From positions 25,653-89,652 of the forward strand of contig NZ_JACMSF010000038.1 in assembly GCF_014257025.1 (NCBI RefSeq): DNA of 64,000 nt. Direction: 5' to 3'. The notes below the pieces were generated by a model. That model did no database searches. It had not been told where the DNA came from and saw only the letters and a program-made list of their open reading frames with translations. Made by a program: the position numbers and the translations under genes. Origin of the DNA: Streptomyces cupreus. GTDB lineage: Bacteria > Actinomycetota > Actinomycetes > Streptomycetales > Streptomycetaceae. Of this stretch, positions 56,869 through 64,000 are shown in pieces; position 1 is the first letter of the stretch, and each line of letters opens with the position of its first letter.

Positions 56869-59454
56869 CTACTCGGCCGAGGGCGCCTCACCCTCGTCCG
56901 TGCCGGCGACGTCAGCGCCCTCAGCGGATTCGAGGTCGCCCTCGACCTCCTCCGCCTCGCGCCCCGCCTCGGCGTTACGTGCGATACCGACGACGGCATC
57001 GCGCTTGCCCAGGTTGATCAGTTGGACGCCCATGGTGTCACGGCCCGTCTCCCTGACCTCGTTGACTCGCGTACGAATCACACCGCCGCCGAGCGTGATG
57101 GCGAGGATCTCGTCGGTCTCCTCGACCACCAGCGCACCGACGAGCGATCCACGGTCCTCAACGATCTTGGCGGCCTTGATACCGAGGCCGCCGCGCCCCT
57201 GGACGCGGTACTCGTCGACGGGAGTGCGCTTCGCGTACCCACCGTCGGTTGCAGTGAACACGAACGTACCGGGTCGAACAACATTCATCGAGAGCAGCTC
57301 GTCGCCCTCGCGGAAACTCATGCCCTTGACACCCGAGGTGGCACGGCCCATGGGCCGCAGCGCGTCGTCCGTGGCCGTGAACCTGATCGACTGCGCCTTC
57401 TTGCTGATCAGCAGCAGATCGTCCTCGGCGGAAACGAGCTCGGCCCCGATCAGCTCGTCGTCGGAACCGTCCTCCCGCTCCCGGAGGTTGATGGCGATGA
57501 CGCCTCCGGAGCGCGGCGAATCGTAATCCTTCAGAGAAGTCTTCTTCACCAGACCGGCCTTCGTGGCGAGCACCAGGTACGGCGCCGCCTCGTAGTCGCG
57601 GATGGCGAGGATCTCGGCGATGGCCTCGTCCGGCTGGAAGGCGAGCAGGTTCGCCACGTGCTGGCCGCGCGCGTCGCGGCCGGCGTCCGGGAGTTCATAG
57701 GCCTTCGCGCGGTAGACGCGGCCCTTGTTGGTGAAGAACAGCAGCCAGTGGTGCGTGGTGGAGACGAAGAAGTGGTCGACGATGTCGTCTTCCTTCAGCT
57801 TCGTGCCGCGCACGCCCTTGCCGCCGCGCTTCTGCGAGCGGTAGTCGTCCGTCTTGGTGCGCTTGACGTAGCCGCCGCGCGTGATGGTGACGACGATGTC
57901 CTCTTCGGCGATCAGGTCCTCGATGGACATGTCACCGTCGTAGGGCACCAGCGTGGTCTTGCGGTCGTCGCCGTACTTCTCGACGATCGCGGCGAGTTCC
58001 TCGCTGACGATGCCGCGCTGGCGGATCGGCGAGGCGAGGATCTCGTTGTACTCGGTGATCTTCGCCTGGAGTTCGTCGTGCTCCTGGACGATCTTCTGGC
58101 GCTCCAGGGCGGCCAGTCGGCGCAGCTGCATCTCAAGGATGGCGTTGGCCTGGATCTCGTCGATCTCAAGGAGGTCCATCAGGCCCGTGCGCGCGACGTC
58201 GACCGTCTCACTGCCGCGGATCAGCGCGATGACCTCGTCAATGGCGTCCAGGGCCTTGAGCAGACCGCGCAGGATGTGCGCCCGCTCCTCGGCCTTGCGC
58301 AGCCTGAAGCGCGTACGGCGGACGACGACCTCGATCTGGTGCGTCACCCAGTGCCGGATGAACGCGTCCAGCGACAGCGTGCGCGGCACGCCGTCGACCA
58401 GCGCCAGCATGTTGGCGCCGAAGTTCGTCTGCAGGTCGGTGTGCTTGTACAGGTTGTTCAGCACGACCTTGGCGACCGCGTCCCGCTTCAGCACGATCAC
58501 CAGACGCTGGCCCGTGCGCGACGAGGTCTCGTCACGGACGTCAGCGATGCCGCCGACCTTGCCGTCCTTCACCAGGTCGGCGATCTTCTGCGCGAGGTTG
58601 TCGGGGTTGACCTGGTAGGGGAGTTCGGTGACCACCAGGCACTGGCGGTTCTGGATCTCCTCGACCTCGACCACCGCCCGCATGGTGATCGAGCCGCGGC
58701 CCGTGCGGTACGCCTCCTCGATGCCCTTACGGCCGACGACGAGCGCGCCGGTCGGGAAGTCCGGTCCCTTGATGCGCTCGATGAGGGCGTCCAGCAGCTC
58801 CTCGTGCGAGGCCTCGGGGTGCTCCAGGTACCACTGGGCGCCGGCCGCGACCTCACGGAGGTTGTGCGGGGGGATGTTGGTCGCCATGCCGACCGCGATA
58901 CCGGCCGAGCCGTTGATCAGCAGGTTGGGGAAGCGGGCCGGCAGGACGGTCGGCTCCTGGGAGCGGCCGTCGTAGTTGTCCGTGAAGTCGACGGTCTCCT
59001 CGTCGATGTCACGGACCATCTCCATCGACAGCGGCGCCATCTTGCACTCGGTGTAGCGCATGGCCGCCGCGGGGTCGTTGCCCGGAGAGCCGAAGTTGCC
59101 GTTGGAGTCCACCAGCGGCATCCGCATCGACCACGGCTGCGCGAGGCGGACCAGCGCGTCGTAGATCGAGGAGTCGCCGTGCGGGTGGTAGTTGCCCATG
59201 ACGTCGCCGACGACACGGGCGCACTTGTAGAAGCCGCGCTCGGGGCGGTAGCCGCCGTCGTACATGGCGTACAGCACGCGGCGGTGGACGGGCTTGAGAC
59301 CGTCCCGGACGTCCGGCAGCGCACGCGAGACGATGACGGACATCGCGTAGTCGAGGTACGAGCGCTGCATCTCCGTCTCAAGCCCGACGGGCTCGATACG
59401 CATCGCGATTTCGCCGCCCTCTTCAGGGGTGACAGAAGTGTTCTCGTCGGCCAT
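56869..59454 (-). CDS. gyrA: DNA gyrase subunit A
   Basis: This 861-residue protein has a breakage-reunion domain at the N-terminus with the active-site Tyr in AAMRYTECKMA (about residue 130) and the quinolone-resistance region HPHGDSSIYDALVRLAQ (about 85-105; Ser and Asp as in sensitive strains). The C-terminal propeller has the GyrA box QKRGGKGVRG (about 540) and an acidic tail. With GyrB it introduces negative supercoils. gyrB lies 42 bases upstream on the same strand. Confidence 0.98.
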   Translation of the reverse strand: MADENTSVTPEEGGEIAMRIEPVGLETEMQRSYLDYAMSVIVSRALPDVRDGLKPVHRRVLYAMYDGGYRPERGFYKCARVVGDVMGNYHPHGDSSIYDALVRLAQPWSMRMPLVDSNGNFGSPGNDPAAAMRYTECKMAPLSMEMVRDIDEETVDFTDNYDGRSQEPTVLPARFPNLLINGSAGIAVGMATNIPPHNLREVAAGAQWYLEHPEASHEELLDALIERIKGPDFPTGALVVGRKGIEEAYRTGRGSITMRAVVEVEEIQNRQCLVVTELPYQVNPDNLAQKIADLVKDGKVGGIADVRDETSSRTGQRLVIVLKRDAVAKVVLNNLYKHTDLQTNFGANMLALVDGVPRTLSLDAFIRHWVTHQIEVVVRRTRFRLRKAEERAHILRGLLKALDAIDEVIALIRGSETVDVARTGLMDLLEIDEIQANAILEMQLRRLAALERQKIVQEHDELQAKITEYNEILASPIRQRGIVSEELAAIVEKYGDDRKTTLVPYDGDMSIEDLIAEEDIVVTITRGGYVKRTKTDDYRSQKRGGKGVRGTKLKEDDIVDHFFVSTTHHWLLFFTNKGRVYRAKAYELPDAGRDARGQHVANLLAFQPDEAIAEILAIRDYEAAPYLVLATKAGLVKKTSLKDYDSPRSGGVIAINLREREDGSDDELIGAELVSAEDDLLLISKKAQSIRFTATDDALRPMGRATSGVKGMSFREGDELLSMNVVRPGTFVFTATDGGYAKRTPVDEYRVQGRGGLGIKAAKIVEDRGSLVGALVVEETDEILAITLGGGVIRTRVNEVRETGRDTMGVQLINLGKRDAVVGIARNAEAGREAEEVEGDLESAEGADVAGTDEGEAPSAE

Positions 59455-59496
59455 TGCTGGTGAAGATCCTTCCTGGTGCGGTCAGCTGAGACCGAC

Positions 59497-61542
59497 TCAG
59501 ATGTCGAGGAAGCGGACGTCCTTGGCGTTGCGCTGGATGAACTGGCGGCGGGCCTCGACGTCCTCGCCCATGAGGACCGAGAACAGGTCGTCGGCCTGGG
59601 CGGCGTCGTCGAGGGTGACCTGGCCGAGGACGCGGTGCTCCTGGTCCATGGTCGTCACGCGCAGCTCCTCGGCGTTCATCTCACCGAGACCCTTGAAGCG
59701 CTGGATGGAGTCCTCGCGGACCCGCTTGCCGCGCTGACGGCCCATCTCCAGCAGGGCGTCGCGCTCACGGTCGGAGTAGGCGTACTCCACGTCGTCCCGG
59801 CCCCACTTGAGCTTGTACAGCGGGGGACGCGAGAGGAACACGTGCCCGGCCTCGACCAGCGGCCGCATGAAGCGGAACAGGAAGGTCAGCAGCAGGGTGT
59901 TGATGTGCTGGCCGTCGACGTCGGCGTCCGCCATCAGGATGATCTTGTGGTAGCGGAGCTTCTCGATGTCGAAGTCCTCGTGGACTCCGGTGCCGAAGGC
60001 CGAGATCAGCGCCTGGATCTCCTGGTTCTGAAGGATCTTGTCGATCCGCGCCTTCTCGACGTTGAGGATCTTGCCTCGGATCGGGAGGATCGCCTGGTAC
60101 TGCGGGTTGCGGCCGGACTTGGCCGAGCCGCCGGCGGAGTCACCCTCGACGATGAAGATCTCGCACTTGGTGGGGTCGTTCGACTGGCAGTCGGAGAGCT
60201 TGCCCGGCAGGGACGCCGACTCCAGCAGGCCCTTGCGACGGGTGAGGTCGCGCGCCTTGCGGGCGGCCACGCGCGCCGTGGCGGCCTGGATGCCCTTGCG
60301 GACGATGTCCGCGGCCTCCACCGGGTTGCGGTCCAGCCAGTCGTTGAGGTGCTCGTAGACCGCCTTCTGGACGAAGGTCTTCGCCTCGGTGTTGCCGAGC
60401 TTGGTCTTGGTCTGGCCCTCGAACTGCGGCTCGCTCAGCTTGACCGAGATGATCGCGGTCAGACCCTCACGGATGTCGTCGCCCGTGAGGTTGTCGTCCT
60501 TCTCGCGGAGCAGCTTCTTGTCGCGCGCGTACTTGTTGATGAGGTTCGTCAGCGCCGCGCGGAAGCCCTCTTCGTGGGTGCCGCCCTCGTGGGTGTGGAT
60601 GATGTTGGCGAAGGAGTACACGCCCTCGCTGTAGCCGCTGTTCCACTGCATCGCGACTTCGAGGGAGAGGGCCTTGTCCTTGTCCTCGGCCTCAAGGTCG
60701 ATCACCGACGGGTGCACCGCATCTCCCTTGCGGGAGTTGAGGTACTTCACGAAGTCGACGATGCCGCCTTCGTAGTGGTACGTGACCGTCTTGACCTCAG
60801 CGGTCTCGTCCGCGCCGGCCTCGTCCGCCCCGGAGGTGGCCTTCGCCGACTCGCGCTCGTCAGTGAGTTTGATCGTCAAACCCTTGTTGAGGAACGCCAT
60901 CTCCTGGAAGCGCCGCGAGAGCGTCTCGAAGGAGTAGTCCGTGGTCTCGAAGATGTCGCCGTCGGCCCAGAAGGTGACCGACGTGCCGGTCTCCTCGGTG
61001 GCCTCATGCTGGGCGAGCGGTGCCGTGGGGACGCCCATCTTGTAGTCCTGCGTCCACCGGTGGCCGTCCGTCCTGACCTCGACGGCGACCTTCGACGACA
61101 GCGCGTTCACCACGGAGACGCCCACGCCGTGCAGACCACCGGAGACCGCGTAGCCGCCGCCGCCGAACTTGCCGCCCGCGTGCAGCACGGTCAGCACGAC
61201 CTCCAGGGCCGGCTTGCCCTCGGAAGGGACGATGCCCACCGGGATGCCACGGCCGTTGTCGACGACGCGCACGCCACCGTCGGCGAGGATCGTCACCTCG
61301 ATGGTGTCCGCGTGGCCGGCCAGCGCCTCGTCGACGGAGTTGTCGACCACCTCGTACACGAGGTGGTGCAGGCCGCGCTCACCGGTCGAGCCGATGTACA
61401 TACCGGGTCGCTTGCGAACCGCGTCCAGACCCTCAAGGACGGTGATGGCGCTCGCGTCATACGCCGTGGCGCTGGCCTCGGGTACGCCTGCCACGGCGTC
61501 GGTGGACGGGATGTTCTCGTTGGGGTTGCCGGAATCGGCCAC
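59497..61542 (-). CDS. gyrB: DNA gyrase subunit B
   Basis: This 681-residue protein has a GHKL ATPase (about residues 35-250: EVVDNSVDEALAG, VDNGRGIPVG, GGLHGVGVSVVNALS), a transducer, and a TOPRIM domain with EGDSAGGSAKSGRNP and DADVDGQHI. GTG 61542 with AAAGGG upstream gives the usual length; the 27-codon upstream extension is not coding-like. Expression is normally supercoiling-controlled. Confidence 0.98.
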   Translation of the reverse strand: MADSGNPNENIPSTDAVAGVPEASATAYDASAITVLEGLDAVRKRPGMYIGSTGERGLHHLVYEVVDNSVDEALAGHADTIEVTILADGGVRVVDNGRGIPVGIVPSEGKPALEVVLTVLHAGGKFGGGGYAVSGGLHGVGVSVVNALSSKVAVEVRTDGHRWTQDYKMGVPTAPLAQHEATEETGTSVTFWADGDIFETTDYSFETLSRRFQEMAFLNKGLTIKLTDERESAKATSGADEAGADETAEVKTVTYHYEGGIVDFVKYLNSRKGDAVHPSVIDLEAEDKDKALSLEVAMQWNSGYSEGVYSFANIIHTHEGGTHEEGFRAALTNLINKYARDKKLLREKDDNLTGDDIREGLTAIISVKLSEPQFEGQTKTKLGNTEAKTFVQKAVYEHLNDWLDRNPVEAADIVRKGIQAATARVAARKARDLTRRKGLLESASLPGKLSDCQSNDPTKCEIFIVEGDSAGGSAKSGRNPQYQAILPIRGKILNVEKARIDKILQNQEIQALISAFGTGVHEDFDIEKLRYHKIILMADADVDGQHINTLLLTFLFRFMRPLVEAGHVFLSRPPLYKLKWGRDDVEYAYSDRERDALLEMGRQRGKRVREDSIQRFKGLGEMNAEELRVTTMDQEHRVLGQVTLDDAAQADDLFSVLMGEDVEARRQFIQRNAKDVRFLDI

Positions 61543-61946
61543 GAAGCGCCCTTTCTGGCACAGCACGAGCCAGGCTCTGGAGTGTCCCCCTCCGGGGGAG
61601 GGTTGCCGGAGCGGCTGCGGCATGTTGCGTTGGTAAGCCTTGAATCAGCGTTGCTCAGCTAGTCCCGGACGGTCCCCACGTTTGGGGCGGGATTGGCTTC
61701 CAGTCTACCGGTAGCGCCGACAGTGATGGGGGTTTGCCGGTACCTGAGTCCGCATGTGCCGCCCTGAACCGGTCTCTCCCGACTCCCCATATGCGGAGCG
61801 GGGCTCCAAGAGGCTCACAGAGGCACTCAGCGCTTCGGGGTGTCAACCCTTTGCTACTTGGGAGTCAGGTCGACCGCACGACGGGATTCGCAACCGCGTG
61901 CAGTGGTACGACCGAGCCACCCCGCGGGGCCTCCATGTGATGTACG
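61543..61946. promoter_or_regulatory. gyrB upstream region
   Basis: About 400 bases between gyrB and the DUF721 gene. It should contain the gyrBA promoter and the end of the gnd/recF transcript. AT content is slightly raised around 61655-61720. No DnaA box, parS or ORF is supported. Confidence 0.5.
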
Positions 61947-62477
61947 TCACCCATAGGTGTCACCGGGTCCGGTGCTGCCCGGGGCCCTCAGGGGGCCGTA
62001 GCGGCGGTCGGGGCCGGCGGGACCCAGGACCTTGATCACCTTCACCGTGCCGTGCCCGAGATCCTCGTTCAGCCGGGCCACCAGCTGCGGGGCGAGCAGC
62101 CGCAGATTCGTCGCCCACGCCGTCGAGTCGCACCGCACGACCAGCACCCGCTCGTCCTCGTCGTACGTCTGCGGCACACAGTGGTTCGCCAGATCCGGCC
62201 CCACGATCTGCGGCCAGCGGCCCATCACCCCGCCCACCGCGGCCGGCGTCTCCCAGCCGCGCTCGGTGATCAGCCGGTTGATGGCGGCGCCCAGCGCCAT
62301 CGGGTCGCGGCCGTCGGCGCGCGCGCCGGAGCGCAGGCCGCCGCCGCGCCGCGCCTGCTTCTTCTGTTGCGCCGCGTCCCCACGCGCGCGTGCCTGTTCC
62401 TTCGCCGCGCGCAACGCCACGCGCGCGAGGTCGACACCGGACGGCTCGGGGGCCTTCTTGGGTTCCTCGGCAGTCAT
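61947..62477 (-). CDS. DUF721 family protein, DciA-like
   Basis: This 176-residue protein has a basic N-terminus rich in Arg/Ala and a DUF721 domain at about residues 65-150 (ITERGWETPAAVGGVMGRWPQIVGPDLANHC, LVVRCDSTAWATNLRLLAPQL). Some DUF721 proteins (DciA) load replicative helicase DnaB, and the place between recF and gyrB is conserved in actinobacteria. ATG 62477 overlaps the recF stop (ATGA). Confidence 0.93.
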   Translation of the reverse strand: MTAEEPKKAPEPSGVDLARVALRAAKEQARARGDAAQQKKQARRGGGLRSGARADGRDPMALGAAINRLITERGWETPAAVGGVMGRWPQIVGPDLANHCVPQTYDEDERVLVVRCDSTAWATNLRLLAPQLVARLNEDLGHGTVKVIKVLGPAGPDRRYGPLRAPGSTGPGDTYG

Positions 62478-63631
62478 ACGCGCTCCACCGTCCCCTCGGA
62501 CACGGCGTACCGCGCCCCCGTCAGTACGTGCGGCACGTCGTCGTCGACCGCCGCCGTCACCAGCACCTGCTCACCGGGCGCGACCAGCTCGGCAAGCCGC
62601 TCCCGGCGATGGGTGTCCAACTCGGCGAAGACGTCGTCGAGAACGAGCACCGGCTCATTGCCCTCGGCCCGCAACAGGTCGTAGGAGGCCAGCCTCAGCG
62701 CCAGCGCATAGGACCAGGACTCGCCGTGCGAGGCGTACCCCTTGGCGGGCAACTGCCCGAGCTTGAGCAGCAGATCGTCCCGGTGCGGCCCTACGAGGGT
62801 CACGCCCCGCTCGATCTCCTGCTTGCGGGCGTCCGCGAGCGCGGACATCAACTGCCCGTACAGGTCCTCACGCGTATGTGCCTCACCGGGCGCGGACGGC
62901 TTGTACTCCAGCGCCAGCGGGCCGCCGCCGGGCGCCAGTTGCTCGTACGCCTTGTCCGCCAGCGGCTGGATCGCGGCGATCAGGTCCATGCGCTGGGCGA
63001 GCAGTTCGGCACCCGCGCGCGCGAGGTGCTGGTCCCAGACGTCGAGGGTGGACAGGTCCGCCCCCACGCTCGAATCCGCTCGCGCGGGAGGTGCCCCCCT
63101 CCGGCCGCCGTGCCTGCGGGCGAGCGCGGCCGTCTTCAGCAGGGTGTTGCGCTGCTTGAGGACCCGGTCGTAGTCGGAGCGCACGCCCGCCATGCGCGGG
63201 GAGCGCGCGGTGATCAGCTCGTCCAGGAAGCGGCGGCGCTCGCCGGGGTCACCCTTCACCAGGGCCAGATCCTCCGGCGCGAACAGGACCGTACGCACGA
63301 TCCCGAGAATGTCCCGCGGTCTGACCTGCGACGACCTGTTGATCCGGGCGCGGTTGGACTTGCCCGGGTTCAGCTCAAGCTCCACCAGCTGCTGCCGCTC
63401 GCCCTGCTTGACCTGGGCCCGGATGACGGCCCGGTCCGCGCCCATGCGCACCAGCGGGGCGTCGGAGGCGACACGGTGGCTGCCGAGGGTGGCGAGATAG
63501 CCGACGGCCTCGACGAGGTTCGTCTTGCCCTGGCCGTTGGGGCCCACGAAGGCGGTGACGCCCGGGTCGAGCGGAACTTCGACCCGGGCGTACGAGCGGA
63601 AGTCGGCCAGCGACAGATGCGTGACGTGCAT
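62474..63631 (-). CDS. recF: DNA replication and repair protein RecF
   Basis: This 385-residue SMC-like ATPase has Walker A FVGPNGQGKTNLVEA (about residues 29-43), a signature-like VGPHRDDLLLKLG, and Walker B PVLVLDDVFAELD. It helps load RecA at gaps and at stalled forks. It is coupled to the DUF721 gene by ATGA and follows gnd, the usual Streptomyces order (dnaN-gnd-recF). Confidence 0.97.
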   Translation of the reverse strand: MHVTHLSLADFRSYARVEVPLDPGVTAFVGPNGQGKTNLVEAVGYLATLGSHRVASDAPLVRMGADRAVIRAQVKQGERQQLVELELNPGKSNRARINRSSQVRPRDILGIVRTVLFAPEDLALVKGDPGERRRFLDELITARSPRMAGVRSDYDRVLKQRNTLLKTAALARRHGGRRGAPPARADSSVGADLSTLDVWDQHLARAGAELLAQRMDLIAAIQPLADKAYEQLAPGGGPLALEYKPSAPGEAHTREDLYGQLMSALADARKQEIERGVTLVGPHRDDLLLKLGQLPAKGYASHGESWSYALALRLASYDLLRAEGNEPVLVLDDVFAELDTHRRERLAELVAPGEQVLVTAAVDDDVPHVLTGARYAVSEGTVERV

Positions 63632-63693
63632 GGTCGTTTCGCCGACCTCCCCCAGTGTCCTGGTGTTGCTCTGCTGTCGTTTCTCGGTGGTGC

Positions 63694-64000
63694 TTACTTC
63701 TTCTCGACCGCGTGGCCGCCGAACTGGTTCCGCAGCGCGGCGATCATCTTCATCTGCGGCGAGTCCTCCTGACGCGAGGCGAACCGCGCGAACAGGGAGG
63801 CCGTGATCGCGGGCAGCGGCACGGCGTTGTCGATGGCGGCTTCCACAGTCCAGCGGCCCTCACCGGAGTCCTGTGCATAACCGCGCAGCTTGTCCAGGTG
63901 CTCGTCCTCGTCGAGGGCGTTGACCGCGAGGTCCAGCAGCCAGGATCGGATGACCGTGCCCTCCTGCCAGGAGCGGAAGACCTCGCGGACGTCGGTGACG
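63694..64000 (-). CDS. gnd: 6-phosphogluconate dehydrogenase, C-terminal part (gene continues beyond window)
   Basis: The last 101 residues are visible, reading VFRSWQEGTVIRSWLLDLAVNAL, then GRWTVEAAIDNAVPLPAITASLFARFASRQ and a terminal FGGHAVEKK. This is the C-terminal helical domain of the decarboxylating enzyme of the pentose phosphate pathway, short (YqeC-like) form. The stop is TAA at 63694-63696. It lies between dnaN (outside the window) and recF in Streptomyces. Confidence 0.95.
   Translation of the reverse strand, partial: VTDVREVFRSWQEGTVIRSWLLDLAVNALDEDEHLDKLRGYAQDSGEGRWTVEAAIDNAVPLPAITASLFARFASRQEDSPQMKMIAALRNQFGGHAVEKK

Overview
The window is actinobacterial chromosome and almost certainly Streptomyces. 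GC is very high, third codon positions are nearly all G or C, and the right half keeps the gene order found next to oriC in streptomycetes and, in part, in mycobacteria: gnd (partial), recF, a DUF721 gene, gyrB, gyrA, a DUF3566 gene, tRNA-Ile, tRNA-Ala, a small helical membrane protein, a cyclophilin, a rhomboid protease, crgA, a DUF881 gene, sortases, a trpG/pabA-type glutaminase, pknB, pbpA, rodA/ftsW, a PP2C phosphatase and two FHA genes. dnaN, dnaA and oriC must lie just beyond the right edge.

Left part (1-15500, all on the minus strand) is a specialised-metabolite cluster. It holds a fused anthranilate synthase, an FAD monooxygenase of the salicylyl/anthraniloyl thioester hydroxylase type, two adenylate-forming ligases each coupled to its own small carrier protein, a phosphopantetheinyl transferase, a transglutaminase-fold enzyme with an intact Cys-His-Asp triad, a thioester-reductase-like protein, an alpha/beta hydrolase, an MMPL exporter and a second flavoprotein cut by the left edge. 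Several stop/start codons overlap. There are no modular NRPS or PKS genes. I infer an anthranilate-derived, carrier-bound intermediate that is hydroxylated, joined through an amide bond and possibly released by reduction. I do not recognise a known product. A degenerate 34-bp tandem repeat array (about 15 copies) sits between the monooxygenase and the anthranilate synthase.

Middle-left (15600-27200) is regulation and supply: a SARP activator, a small translationally coupled ORF, an AraC regulator, a class II DAHP synthase, a LysR protein reduced to its DNA-binding domain, an ArpA-type TetR receptor divergent from an AfsA-type butyrolactone synthase, an SDR, an epimerase-like protein and a KAS II-type synthase. 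One palindrome, centred on CCGCATGCG, occurs upstream of both the AraC operon and the receptor/afsA pair. This suggests a complete quorum-signal circuit: signal, receptor, AraC, SARP, biosynthesis.

From tRNA-Leu (27295) rightward the genes are housekeeping. The fhaA-fhaB-pstP-rodA-pbpA-pknB block controls cell-wall growth and division by phosphorylation. Three class E-like sortases, crgA, a DUF881 gene and other envelope genes follow. Embedded chromosome-dynamics signals include a perfect parS site (43420), a one-mismatch parS (39125) and a cluster of five DnaA boxes (40648-40873). Between 44 and 56 kb lie more variable genes: an XRE regulator, a tail-anchored Ser/Thr kinase, secreted proteins, a UTRA-only protein, a glycosyltransferase, a ferredoxin, an amidohydrolase and a large HTH-nSTAND-WD40 protein. 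A broken nSTAND fragment lies beside tRNA-Ala. All calls come from reading the sequence; no database was searched.
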